This document shows positions 1 through 8,649 of a stretch of DNA of 64,000 bases, one piece after another. The notes under the pieces were generated by a model. It made no database searches, was not told the origin of the DNA, and worked only from the letters and a program-made list of their open reading frames with translations. The stretch spans positions 1 through 64,000 of the forward strand of contig JACRBI010000039.1 in NCBI GenBank assembly GCA_016234495.1. The letters are read 5' to 3'. The DNA is from Chloroflexota bacterium. GTDB lineage: Bacteria; Chloroflexota; Anaerolineae; Anaerolineales; Villigracilaceae. A program made the position numbers and the translations under genes. The stretch's first letter is position 1; each line of letters opens with the position of its first letter.

Positions 1-85
1 GAAAACGAAAACATCCCTTCGTCAGGGATGTTGTGGCGGAGAGGGCGGGATTCGAATGTTATCCCTCGATGGGGCGCGCGAACCT
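1..85. repeat. Tandem partial duplicate of the tRNA-Ser 3' end plus terminator
   Basis: Bases 1-56 are identical to 86-141: terminator hairpin, CCA, acceptor 3' strand and the T-loop side of tRNA-Ser. After base 56 the copy diverges, so the T-stem no longer pairs, and only a short cgcgaacct match returns near 77-85. The copy is a broken tRNA fragment, not a functional tRNA. It may reflect unequal exchange or an old integration at the tRNA 3' end. It may also extend beyond the window start. Confidence 0.85.
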
Positions 86-116
86 GAAAACGAAAACATC
101 CCTTCGTCAGGGATGT
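85..116 (-). terminator. Intrinsic terminator of tRNA-Ser
   Basis: A 7-bp stem, ACATCCC/GGGATGT (96-116), closes a 7-base loop. On the minus strand it is followed by TTTTCGTTTTC. It begins two bases after the encoded CCA of the tRNA. The same hairpin recurs at 11-31 within the upstream partial duplicate. Confidence 0.75.
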
Positions 117-118
117 TG

Positions 119-208
119 TGGCGGAGAGGGCGGGATTCGAACCCGCGAACCTTTGTGGGTTACACGCTTTCCAAGCGTGCGCGCTAAGCCAGACTACGCG
201 ACCTCTCC
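119..208 (-). tRNA. tRNA-Ser (anticodon GGA)
   Basis: Read on the minus strand, the acceptor arm GGAGAGG pairs with CCTCTCC. The anticodon stem CACGC/GCGTG encloses the loop TTGGAAA, giving anticodon GGA. A long variable arm (AACC...GGTT) and a T-arm with GCGGG/CCCGC around TTCGAAT confirm the serine class. Discriminator G and an encoded CCA lie at 119-122. An extended -10 sits upstream and an intrinsic terminator downstream. Confidence 0.95.
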
Positions 209-774
209 ATTTTTGGACGGGCAGATTATACCACAAGGATTTTTACAGCTTTTTGATTTGATCAATGTCGTTTTGTAATTTTGAGTGCAGCGGGGTCATT
301 GTGAATCTATCCCGAAGAAAATACTTCTTGTAACAGAGGCAGGCCTGCTTCCAGGGTGGAGGCGGAGTTATTTCCCCGCTCATTATTAAAAAGTAAAACC
401 CAATAGTACCCCTTGCAAAAAAGAAAGGTGCGAGTAACGTTCTTATCACGGAAGATGAGAGCCCTTCATGATATTTTAATGCAGCCAATGTCGCAGGAGA
501 TTTTGGGGAATCTCGGGGTTGACGCGGCATTCGTTTCATTGCAGAAGCATTGTAATGGGTAACTTTAATGCAAAATGAGCGACTGCCAACTAGCAACTAA
601 TTTTCCAGGATTTTTTAATGGGCTTCTCATGTTGTGCTAAGAAGAGAAGCAGAATTCTTAAAAACGGCAATTATCCAGTTTTTGATCACCCAATTTTCCA
701 GTGGATGGAGGTACTTTTCTGATGCTTTGCGGCAAATTTGAATATGAGCGCCGGGCATGGAACGGAGACTTATT
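209..774. other. Gap between tRNA-Ser and the multiheme cytochrome gene
   Basis: About 560 bases hold the tRNA-Ser promoter at the left edge and, at 622-650, a hairpin with stem GCTTCTC/GAGAAGC lacking a T-run. The open frames here have no start context or protein-like composition. I see no convincing gene. Confidence 0.5.
225..233 (-). promoter_or_regulatory. Extended -10 promoter element of tRNA-Ser
   Basis: On the minus strand the sequence TGGTATAAT is a perfect -10 (TATAAT, 225-230) with an extended TG. It lies 16 bases before the mature tRNA 5' end. No good -35 is visible, as expected for an extended -10 promoter. Confidence 0.6.
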
Positions 775-3700
775 ATGAAATTGACAGCACATGGGTGGGC
801 TTCTTCTTTTTCAGGACTTATTGTCGCGGCAGCGACTATTTTAGGCATCACCGGCGTGGCTTTTGCCAGCGGCGGAGAAATTTTCAACCCGGGGAGTCTG
901 AGCAATCAGGTTGGGGCGCCTTTGGGCGGCGTGACCTCACATTCTGAAATTCAACAATGCAGCGCGTGCCATGCAAGCCCGTGGGAAACCGCCACCATGG
1001 CTGACCGCTGCATTGCGTGCCATACCGACATCACCGCCCAGCTTCAAGACCCGACCAGCCTGCACAGCCTGGTCAAATTTGGGCAGACCGACCTGAACTG
1101 CCGCACTTGCCATACCGAACACCACGGCCCAACCGCAACGCTGACTCGAATTCCGCCCGGCTGGGACCCGCATGACCAGCTTGGTTTTTCGCTTAAAACG
1201 CACCGACTGCGAATGGACGGCACTCCGTTCGAATGTAAAGACTGCCATGAAAAAGGATATAGCGGCCCGTTCGACCAACTCGTCTGCGCCACCTGCCATT
1301 TGAAAGTTGACCAGGTCTTCACGCAGGATCACATCCTGACCTTCTGGACCGACTGTCAGGCCTGCCATGATGGACTGGACACACACGGTTCAACCTTCGA
1401 CCATAACCAGGTCCCGTTCAAATTGGTGGGTATGCACGCTTTGACATTGTGCTCCAAATGTCATGTCAATGCGCGCAACCTGCCCGACCTGCAAGCCACC
1501 GCACAGGACTGTTTTGCCTGCCACGAAAAAGATGACCAGCACCTCGGTCAGTTTGGAACGAAATGCGGAGTTTGTCATACTGCCGAAGGCTGGGGAAAAT
1601 CCGCGCAGTTCGATCATAACCTTGCGAACTTTAAATTAACAGGCAAACACGTAACGGTCGTCTGTGCCGCATGTCATGTCAACAATAAATACAAGGGCAC
1701 TCCTTCAGATTGTTTCTCGTGCCATTCGAAGGATGACAAACACAACGGTCAATTTGGAACCGACTGTGCCTCCTGCCACACATCCGATGGATGGAACAGG
1801 GCGGTGGATCATTCGCAGTTCGCGTTCAAGCTCGAAGGGAAACATTCAATCGTCGCATGCGAAAGCTGCCACAAGGATACCGACTTCAAGAACACTCCGA
1901 CAAACTGTGTTGCCTGCCATGCAAAAGACGACACACACGCCGGTCAGTTTGGCGCGCAATGCGAATCCTGCCATACACCTGAAAACTGGACTTCCGCAAC
2001 CTTTGATCACAACTCCGTTTCGTTCAAATTAACGGCTCACCAGACCAGGTCAGACGGCACTGCATTTGCCTGCAAAGATTGTCACGTAAAAGGCTACGCC
2101 AGTCCCTTTGACCAGACCGCCTGCGCCAACTGCCATTTGAATGAGAATCAGGCCTTTGCTTCGGAACACATCCTCACGTTCTGGACGAACTGCATGGCCT
2201 GTCATGACGGCATTGACTCGCACGGCAAGGCCTTCGATCACAACAACGTCCCGTTCAAACTGGCCGGCAAACATGCGCTGGCGAAATGTTCCAGTTGTCA
2301 TATCAATGACCGCACCATCGCGGACATGCAAGCCACGTCGCAGGAATGTTATACCTGTCATCAAAAGGATGACTTCCATCAGGGACAGTTTGGCACACAA
2401 TGCGGTTCATGCCATGCTCCCGACGCCTGGAAACCTGCAAAGGTGGATCACTCGAAATTCGCATTCCATCTTGACGGAAAACACTCGACAGTTGCCTGCG
2501 CGAGCTGCCACATCAATGGCGTCTTCAAAGGTACGCCACAAGACTGCGCTTCCTGCCACACGAAAGATGATGCGCACGCCGGCTCACTTGGTAATCAATG
2601 CGGAACCTGCCACAGCCCTGCTGGTTGGACTCCTGCCACATTTGATCACAACTCGGTTTCATTCAAACTGACCGCGCACCAGACCAAGTCAGATGGTACT
2701 GCGTTTGCCTGTAAAGATTGCCATGTCAACGGATACGCCGCGCCGTTCGATCAGAACGCCTGCGGAAACTGCCACCTGCAAATTGATCAGGCATTCTCCA
2801 CCGAGCACTTCCTGACCTTCGGCACCGACTGCAAAGCCTGTCACGACGGCGTTGAGTCGCACGGCAAGGCATTCGACCATAACAAAGTTCCGTTCACCCT
2901 GATGGGCAAACATGCCGCAGTGAAATGCTCCGCCTGCCATGTCAACGCGCGCACGCTCACTGACCTCAAGTCCGCGCCGCAGGCGTGCGAATCCTGCCAC
3001 TTGAAAGACGACCATCACAACGGTCAGTTTGGAACCGACTGCGCCGCCTGCCACTCTCCCGAAGGATGGAGCCTCGCCAAGGTCGATCATTCCAAGTTCG
3101 CGTTCCAGCTCGACGGGCAGCATGCTTCTGTTTCCTGCGACAGCTGCCACAAGAATGGCGTTTTCAAAGGCACCCCGCAGGATTGCTTCTCCTGTCATGC
3201 GCAGGATGACAACCACAAAGGCCAGCTCGGCACGCAATGCGCGGCCTGCCATTCGCCCAGCGGATGGAAACCCGCGAAGGTTGATCACTCGCAATTCGCA
3301 TTCCACCTCGATGGCAAACATTCTGCTGTTGCCTGTGAAAGCTGCCACATCAATGGAGTCTTCAAAGGCACGCCCAAGGACTGCGCCTCCTGCCACACCA
3401 AGGATGATGCACATGCGGGTTCGCTTGGCGCGCAATGCGGAACCTGTCACAGCCCCGCAGGTTGGAGTCCGGCGGTCTTTGATCACAACACGGTTTCATT
3501 CAAATTAACCGCGCACAAGACCAAATCAGACGGAAGCGCGTTTGCCTGTAAAGATTGCCATGCAAACGGATATTCCAAACCGTTCGATCAAAATACATGC
3601 GGCAACTGCCACTTGCAGGTCAATCAGGCATTTTCCACCGAGCACTTCCTGACCTTTGGCACGAACTGCATGGCCTGCCATGACGGCATCGACTCGCGCG

Positions 3701-6141
3701 GTTCAAACTTTGACCACGATAAAGTTGCCTTCAACCTGGATGGCAAACATATCCTTGCGAAATGTTCAGCCTGTCATGCCAATGCCCGCACGCTCGCCGA
3801 CCTGAAAGCCACTCCGCAGGAATGTGTTGCCTGCCACTTGAAGGATGACAATCACAACGGCCAGCTTGGCACGCAGTGCGGCGCATGTCACATGCCCACC
3901 GGCTGGAAGCCCGCCACAGTCAACCATTCCCTGTTCGCCTTCCACCTTGATGGAAAACACGCATCTGTTGCCTGTGAAAGCTGCCATGTCAATGGCGTGT
4001 TCAAAGGCACGCCGATGGACTGTGCTTCATGCCACACGAAAGATGATGCTCACAACGGAACGCTCGGCACTTTATGCGGAGCCTGTCACTCGCCCAACGG
4101 CTGGAAGCCCGCCACTGTCGATCACTCGAAGTTCGCGTTCCACCTCGACGGGCAACATGCTTCTGTTTCCTGTGAGAGCTGCCACAAGAATGGCGTTTTC
4201 AAAGGCACCCCGCAGGACTGTGTTTCCTGCCACATCGAGAATGATGTTCATGGTGGCACGCTCGGCACGCAATGCGCAGCCTGTCATTCGCCCAATGGCT
4301 GGAAGCCCGCCACAGTGGATCATTCCAAGTTTGCCTTCCATCTCGATGGCAAACACGCCACTGTCGCTTGCGCAAGCTGTCATCAAAATAATGTCTTCAA
4401 AGGCACACCGCAAGACTGCGCCTCGTGTCACACCAAGGATGACGCGCATAATGGCACGCTTGGCAATCAATGCGGAACCTGTCACAGCCCCGCCGGTTGG
4501 AGTCCCGTCACATTTGACCACAACAAGGTTTCGTTCAAACTGACCGCGCACAAGACAAAATCTGACGGCTCGGCGTTTGCCTGCAAAGACTGCCATGTCA
4601 ATGGGTATTCCAAACCGTTCGACCAGAACACATGCGGAAACTGCCACTTGCAGATCAATCAGGCATTTTCCACCGAACACTTCCTGACCTTCGGCACGAA
4701 CTGCATGGCATGTCATGACGGCGTTGAATCGCTCGGCTCAGGCTTCAACCATAATATGGTGCCGTTCAAGTTGACCGGCAAACACGGACCGCTGGCTTGT
4801 TCCAAGTGCCATGTCAACGCGCACACGCTCAACGATTTGAAAGCCACACCCCAGGCGTGCGTATCCTGCCACTTGAAAGACGACCATCACAACGGTCAGT
4901 TTGGAACCGAATGCGCAGCCTGTCACTCTTCCGAAGGATGGAGTCTCGCCAAAGTCGATCATTCCCTGTTCGCATTCAAACTCGATGGCAAACACGCCGC
5001 AGTTGCCTGTCAGAGTTGCCACATCAACGGACAGTTTAAGGGCACGCCGCAAGACTGCGCTTCCTGCCACATCAAGAATGACGCGCACAATGGGCAGCTT
5101 GGCACGAACTGCGCAACCTGCCACACGCCCAATGGCTGGAAGCCATCCACGTTCAACCATGCCAACTCAGCCTTCCCGCTGACCGGCAAGCACACTTCCG
5201 TCAACTGCACCGCCTGCCACATCAACGGACAGTTCAAAGGCACGCCCATGGACTGCGCTTCATGCCACGCCAAAAATGATCCGCATGGCGGCAAACTCGG
5301 CTCGCAATGTTCAGAGTGCCACACAACCAATGGCTGGATGCCGACAACATTCGATCACAAGAATTCAAACTTCCAGTTGACGGGCAAGCATACGACAGTC
5401 ACCTGCGCTCAATGCCACAAGGATAAATTCTTCGTCGGCACACCCACTGCTTGTTCCTCCTGTCATGGTTCCACCGACCCGCACAGCGGTGCGCTTGGCG
5501 CTCAATGCGAAACCTGTCATACCACGGCCGCATGGAAACCGACCACCTTCAACCATGCCAACTCCGCCTTCAAGTTGACCGGCAAGCACACCACCGTTTT
5601 GTGCGCCGCGTGTCACAAGGATATGAAATTCAAAGGCACGCCCACAACCTGTTTCGCCTGTCACGCGGCCAATGACCGTCACGGCGGCAAGTATGGAACG
5701 AACTGCGAAACCTGCCACACCACGACAGCCTGGAAGCCGGCAACATTCAATCACAACCTTTCAGCCTTCCCGCTCACCGGCGCGCATATCAATACCGCCT
5801 GCAGCGCTTGTCATATCAATGGTGTGTTCATCGGCACGCCCAAGGACTGTAATTCCTGCCACAAAGGCAAAGACCCGCACGCGGGCAAGGCTGGCACAAA
5901 TTGTGCAACCTGTCACACCACCACAGCCTGGAAGCCGGCTACCTTCAAGCACACCTTCCCGCTCACTCACGGCAAGAATCCGATCGCCACGTGCGTAACC
6001 TGCCATCCGAGTACGACCTCCGCTTATACATGTTTTAGCTGCCACGAGCATACAGCCACCAACATGGCGGAAAAACACAAGGAAGTCAAAAATTACTCAA
6101 CCACCACCTGCGCGAACTGTCATGCAGATGGAAAAGATTGA
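775..6141 (+). CDS. Giant secreted multiheme cytochrome c, about 75 hemes
   Basis: This 1788-aa protein starts at the ATG at 775, which has an ACGGAGA ribosome site 6-7 bases upstream; an ATG at 757 in the same frame lacks one. A signal peptide (hydrophobic run ending at ALA-like VAFAS) is followed by almost nothing but CxxCH heme sites. I count 75, falling into 25 triplets: one N-terminal unit, five type-B units (CKDCH, CxNCH, CxACHDG), eighteen type-A units (CH after GKH, FKGTPxDCxSCH, LGxQCxxCH) and one C-terminal unit. Conserved FDH and GKH histidines between sites are probable distal heme ligands. There is no membrane anchor, LPxTG or other catalytic domain. The likely role is extracellular electron conduction or storage; the partner proteins are not known from this window. 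Confidence 0.93.
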   Translation: MKLTAHGWASSFSGLIVAAATILGITGVAFASGGEIFNPGSLSNQVGAPLGGVTSHSEIQQCSACHASPWETATMADRCIACHTDITAQLQDPTSLHSLVKFGQTDLNCRTCHTEHHGPTATLTRIPPGWDPHDQLGFSLKTHRLRMDGTPFECKDCHEKGYSGPFDQLVCATCHLKVDQVFTQDHILTFWTDCQACHDGLDTHGSTFDHNQVPFKLVGMHALTLCSKCHVNARNLPDLQATAQDCFACHEKDDQHLGQFGTKCGVCHTAEGWGKSAQFDHNLANFKLTGKHVTVVCAACHVNNKYKGTPSDCFSCHSKDDKHNGQFGTDCASCHTSDGWNRAVDHSQFAFKLEGKHSIVACESCHKDTDFKNTPTNCVACHAKDDTHAGQFGAQCESCHTPENWTSATFDHNSVSFKLTAHQTRSDGTAFACKDCHVKGYASPFDQTACANCHLNENQAFASEHILTFWTNCMACHDGIDSHGKAFDHNNVPFKLAGKHALAKCSSCHINDRTIADMQATSQECYTCHQKDDFHQGQFGTQCGSCHAPDAWKPAKVDHSKFAFHLDGKHSTVACASCHINGVFKGTPQDCASCHTKDDAHAGSLGNQCGTCHSPAGWTPATFDHNSVSFKLTAHQTKSDGTAFACKDCHVNGYAAPFDQNACGNCHLQIDQAFSTEHFLTFGTDCKACHDGVESHGKAFDHNKVPFTLMGKHAAVKCSACHVNARTLTDLKSAPQACESCHLKDDHHNGQFGTDCAACHSPEGWSLAKVDHSKFAFQLDGQHASVSCDSCHKNGVFKGTPQDCFSCHAQDDNHKGQLGTQCAACHSPSGWKPAKVDHSQFAFHLDGKHSAVACESCHINGVFKGTPKDCASCHTKDDAHAGSLGAQCGTCHSPAGWSPAVFDHNTVSFKLTAHKTKSDGSAFACKDCHANGYSKPFDQNTCGNCHLQVNQAFSTEHFLTFGTNCMACHDGIDSRGSNFDHDKVAFNLDGKHILAKCSACHANARTLADLKATPQECVACHLKDDNHNGQLGTQCGACHMPTGWKPATVNHSLFAFHLDGKHASVACESCHVNGVFKGTPMDCASCHTKDDAHNGTLGTLCGACHSPNGWKPATVDHSKFAFHLDGQHASVSCESCHKNGVFKGTPQDCVSCHIENDVHGGTLGTQCAACHSPNGWKPATVDHSKFAFHLDGKHATVACASCHQNNVFKGTPQDCASCHTKDDAHNGTLGNQCGTCHSPAGWSPVTFDHNKVSFKLTAHKTKSDGSAFACKDCHVNGYSKPFDQNTCGNCHLQINQAFSTEHFLTFGTNCMACHDGVESLGSGFNHNMVPFKLTGKHGPLACSKCHVNAHTLNDLKATPQACVSCHLKDDHHNGQFGTECAACHSSEGWSLAKVDHSLFAFKLDGKHAAVACQSCHINGQFKGTPQDCASCHIKNDAHNGQLGTNCATCHTPNGWKPSTFNHANSAFPLTGKHTSVNCTACHINGQFKGTPMDCASCHAKNDPHGGKLGSQCSECHTTNGWMPTTFDHKNSNFQLTGKHTTVTCAQCHKDKFFVGTPTACSSCHGSTDPHSGALGAQCETCHTTAAWKPTTFNHANSAFKLTGKHTTVLCAACHKDMKFKGTPTTCFACHAANDRHGGKYGTNCETCHTTTAWKPATFNHNLSAFPLTGAHINTACSACHINGVFIGTPKDCNSCHKGKDPHAGKAGTNCATCHTTTAWKPATFKHTFPLTHGKNPIATCVTCHPSTTSAYTCFSCHEHTATNMAEKHKEVKNYSTTTCANCHADGKD

Positions 6142-6161
6142 CCGAACTCCGTAACAGAATC

Positions 6162-6195
6162 AGCCCCTGCGTCCAAAAGGCGCGGGGGCTTTTTG
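6162..6195 (+). terminator. Intrinsic terminator after the multiheme cytochrome
   Basis: The hairpin AGCCCCTGCG...CGCGGGGGCT is followed directly by TTTTT. It starts 20 bases after the cytochrome stop codon, so the cytochrome appears to be monocistronic. Confidence 0.85.
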
Positions 6196-6320
6196 TGAGG
6201 ATGAAGTTCACCCGCATCTTTCCACTCCGTAAACTGCTCCAGCGATTCTGATGCAGTTCCTTTCCCTCAGCATTTTCCCTGCCCATGTCACGATGCTGTA
6301 CAATCAGCGCGGAGAAAATT

Positions 6321-6860
6321 ATGCAAGCATTCATTGAACAACCAAAACGAATCCCGCTTATTCTCAAACTTGGCATCTGGGTATCTGAAAAAATAACCGG
6401 CAAGACCATGCTCCCCGCGCGGATACTGGCCTGGTATCCCAAAGCCGCAATTGGCTCAGGCATCATGGAATCACTCGTCGCGCACAAAGATGGCGCGATG
6501 ACACAGCGTATGCTCAAATTGATTCGCATGACCGCTTCGCACGCGGTTGCCTGCCCATTTTGCATTGACATGAACTCTCACGAACATCGCGAAGCAGGCA
6601 TCACCGACGAAGAAGCTGAATCCCTGCGCGGTGATGTTGAGAAGGTGGGCACTTTCTCTGAACGCGAAAAACTGGCGATTCAATACACGCGCGTCATCTC
6701 GCAGACGCCGTTGAAGTTTCACCCTGATCTGGTGGAACGAGTAAAGTCCGCGTTTACCGAACGCGAGTTTGTGATTCTTGCCAGCACAGCCGCGCAGGTC
6801 AATTATTGGGCAAGGTTGATCCAGTCGCTGGGAATCCCGCCTGCCGGGTTTGGGGAATGA
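6321..6860 (+). CDS. AhpD/carboxymuconolactone decarboxylase-family protein
   Basis: This 179-aa cytosolic protein has the AhpD-type redox motif CPFC followed by MNSHEH, the CxxC plus histidine arrangement of peroxidase-associated AhpD proteins. The start at 6321 is chosen because GGAG lies about 7 bases upstream, while the earlier ATG at 6285 has no site. Family members recycle peroxiredoxins or decarboxylate carboxymuconolactone; the CxxC favours a thiol redox or peroxide-defence role. It stands alone between the cytochrome and the convergent sigma-factor operon. The substrate cannot be assigned. Confidence 0.85.
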   Translation: MQAFIEQPKRIPLILKLGIWVSEKITGKTMLPARILAWYPKAAIGSGIMESLVAHKDGAMTQRMLKLIRMTASHAVACPFCIDMNSHEHREAGITDEEAESLRGDVEKVGTFSEREKLAIQYTRVISQTPLKFHPDLVERVKSAFTEREFVILASTAAQVNYWARLIQSLGIPPAGFGE

Positions 6861-6913
6861 AATGAGTTTTTAAATTACACCTCTGTACGGGTTATTTTTC
6901 CAAATGCCCATAG

Positions 6914-6960
6914 AAAAAAGGTCTCCGCCATTTCAGCCCGGAGACCTTTTGAGTTTTTTT
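6914..6960. terminator. Bidirectional intrinsic terminator
   Basis: The stem AAGGTCTCC/GGAGACCTT (6918-6948) is flanked by T-rich stretches on both strands. It lies between the AhpD-like gene (plus) and the DUF5667 gene (minus) and can serve both. Confidence 0.75.
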
Positions 6961-6990
6961 GAAGCTCGTCAACTTACAGGGTCGTGCAAA

Positions 6991-8100
6991 CTATGGCTTG
7001 CCTCCATTCCCATTCTCATTTCCATTCGAATCTGTCGGGCCGGTTCCGTCGCAAGTGCAGTCGCCAGAAGGGCAATTGGGACAGGTGCCGTCACCGGGGC
7101 CAGTTCCAGTTCCATTGCCGGGGTCGGCGGTTGGGGCGGCTGTTGGCGCTGGGTCAGGCGTTCCATTTTGATTCTGGTTTTGATTTTGATTCTGGTTTTG
7201 GTTTTGATTCTGGTTTTGGTTTTGATTTTGATTCAAGTCGCCTGATTGATTCTGATTCTGGTTTTGGTTCTGATTCAGATTACCGTTCTGACTCTGGGAT
7301 TGATTCTGATTCTGCTCTTGTAGTTCATCCTGCAACTGCTGCTGGATCTGATCCTGCTCGCGGATGCGGAGCTGCTCACGCAGCCATTGCGGGTCTTCCG
7401 CTCCGTCTTGGCACAGTTGAAGTTGTTCCTGAAGCATCGCTTGAGTCTGTTCGCGGACTTTCAGCAAAGCCGGGTCGTCATTCTGAGTCTGCTGCAATTG
7501 AGCCATGGTTTGATTATGGATTTGCAGTTGGGTCTGCACTTGCTGCAATGCCGCTTGAGATTGTTCCTCCGGCATGTTCACAGCCAGATGCAGTGCCTGC
7601 TGCAATTGTTCTTGCAGGCGCGCCATGACGGCTTGCGGCGGAATTTCGCCTGCCTGAAGCATGGTTTGAATCTCTGCCATGCGGCGCGCGGCAAATGTCA
7701 ATGCAAGTTGAAGCTGGGACTCTTGATCGTTTGAGATGGAGATGCGGACGTCTTCGCTCCAGACTTTCATCTGATAGAGCGCGTCATCGGGCATGCTTGC
7801 TTGAGCGGCTGCCACAGTGCCTCCGCCAAATGCAAGGCTTAAGACAACGAACAGGGTTAGTACTGTACTTAACATGGATACTCCTTTTTGTTTTTCAGGG
7901 ATTCGGAAAGTTGTGTTTGCTGCGATCCATTCTTTCAGACGTTGGATCGGGCTGGGAGGTACGCTCTTTGCGGCAGTCCTTGCTTCAGCGAGGAAAATTG
8001 CCCGTTGAACAGAGGCAGTTTGCGGGTCGCGCGGAGGCGTTTTGCGCAGCTGCTCGATCTGCTCGATCAGTTCAGGGTCGATTTGGTCATTGTGATCCAT
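6991..8100 (-). CDS. DUF5667-type membrane protein with Asn-Gln repeat tail, putative anti-sigma partner
   Basis: This 369-aa protein has a cytosolic N-terminus (1-70), one membrane helix (about 75-100) and an outer domain starting PDDALYQMKVWSEDVRI, the hallmark of DUF5667. A Gln-rich helical region follows (about 150-260), then a nearly pure Asn-Gln dipeptide tract (263-312) and a Pro/Gly/Asn tail with a CPNC...CTC cluster. It starts 3 bases after the ECF sigma stop, so it is cotranscribed and probably translationally coupled. The arrangement suggests an anti-sigma or surface sensor. The NQ tract is encoded by near-identical 6-base units and is likely length-variable. Confidence 0.8.
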   Translation of the reverse strand: MDHNDQIDPELIEQIEQLRKTPPRDPQTASVQRAIFLAEARTAAKSVPPSPIQRLKEWIAANTTFRIPEKQKGVSMLSTVLTLFVVLSLAFGGGTVAAAQASMPDDALYQMKVWSEDVRISISNDQESQLQLALTFAARRMAEIQTMLQAGEIPPQAVMARLQEQLQQALHLAVNMPEEQSQAALQQVQTQLQIHNQTMAQLQQTQNDDPALLKVREQTQAMLQEQLQLCQDGAEDPQWLREQLRIREQDQIQQQLQDELQEQNQNQSQSQNGNLNQNQNQNQNQSGDLNQNQNQNQNQNQNQNQNQNQNQNGTPDPAPTAAPTADPGNGTGTGPGDGTCPNCPSGDCTCDGTGPTDSNGNENGNGGKP

Positions 8101-8103
8101 GGG

Positions 8104-8649
8104 CTAAACCTTTTCCGCTTCCAATAAAAATCTTTGCAGTGAACTTAACGCGCGGTGTTGAAGCGACTTGACCGCGCCGATCGGTTTCCGGATGCTTTCC
8201 GCAATTTCGGCAATATCCCAACCTTCCACAAAGCGCAGGGTGATGACATGACGCTGGTCTGGTGTAAGTTTTTCCAGCGCCGTGCGAATATTCTGGCGGG
8301 TGATGTTTTGCTCGGTTTGCTGACAGGGATCATCGTCTGGGTCGGGCAGTTCACTGTATAAATCCAGTTCCAGCGTGGGTTTGCGGCGGTAGTGATCTGT
8401 GACCCAGTTATGAACGCTGCGATAAAGATATCCTTTCAGGTTTTCTTTTGGTCCGCCGCCGTTGCGGAACGTTTTCAACAGGCGGCTGAATGTTTCAGCG
8501 ACGCAATCTTCAGCGAGCGCGGTATCTCCCAGCAGGCGCACGGCATAATAGTACAAGCCATTGTTGTACCGATCATAGATCGCTGTAATGGATGCCAGGT
8601 CAAAGCGGCGGGCTTGTGCGAGGAGTTCATCATCTGATGGTAGATCCAT
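8104..8649 (-). CDS. ECF-family RNA polymerase sigma factor
   Basis: This 181-aa protein has the two sigma domains of extracytoplasmic-function factors: region 2 near residues 20-90 (YDRYNNGLYYYAVRLLGD onward) and region 4 near 120-175 (LTPDQRHVITLRF, then the HTH IAEIAESIRKPIGAVKSL). The length is normal for the family. It is the first gene of a two-gene operon with the DUF5667 membrane protein, which probably controls it. The target genes are unknown. Confidence 0.92.
   Translation of the reverse strand: MDLPSDDELLAQARRFDLASITAIYDRYNNGLYYYAVRLLGDTALAEDCVAETFSRLLKTFRNGGGPKENLKGYLYRSVHNWVTDHYRRKPTLELDLYSELPDPDDDPCQQTEQNITRQNIRTALEKLTPDQRHVITLRFVEGWDIAEIAESIRKPIGAVKSLQHRALSSLQRFLLEAEKV

Noticed and set aside
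243-596. 117-codon minus-strand frame upstream of the cytochrome
   Set aside because: No ribosome site, poor composition, and it overlaps the tRNA-Ser promoter side.
937-5998. Many open frames on both strands inside the multiheme gene (for example 2689-3486 minus, 3845-4543 plus)
   Set aside because: They are shadows of a repetitive, codon-biased gene. They lack ribosome sites and read as Arg/Ser/Val-rich translations of the heme repeats.
6984-7628. Plus-strand frame rich in Asp, Ser, Phe and Gly opposite the Asn-Gln tract
   Set aside because: Antisense of the hexanucleotide array; no start signal.
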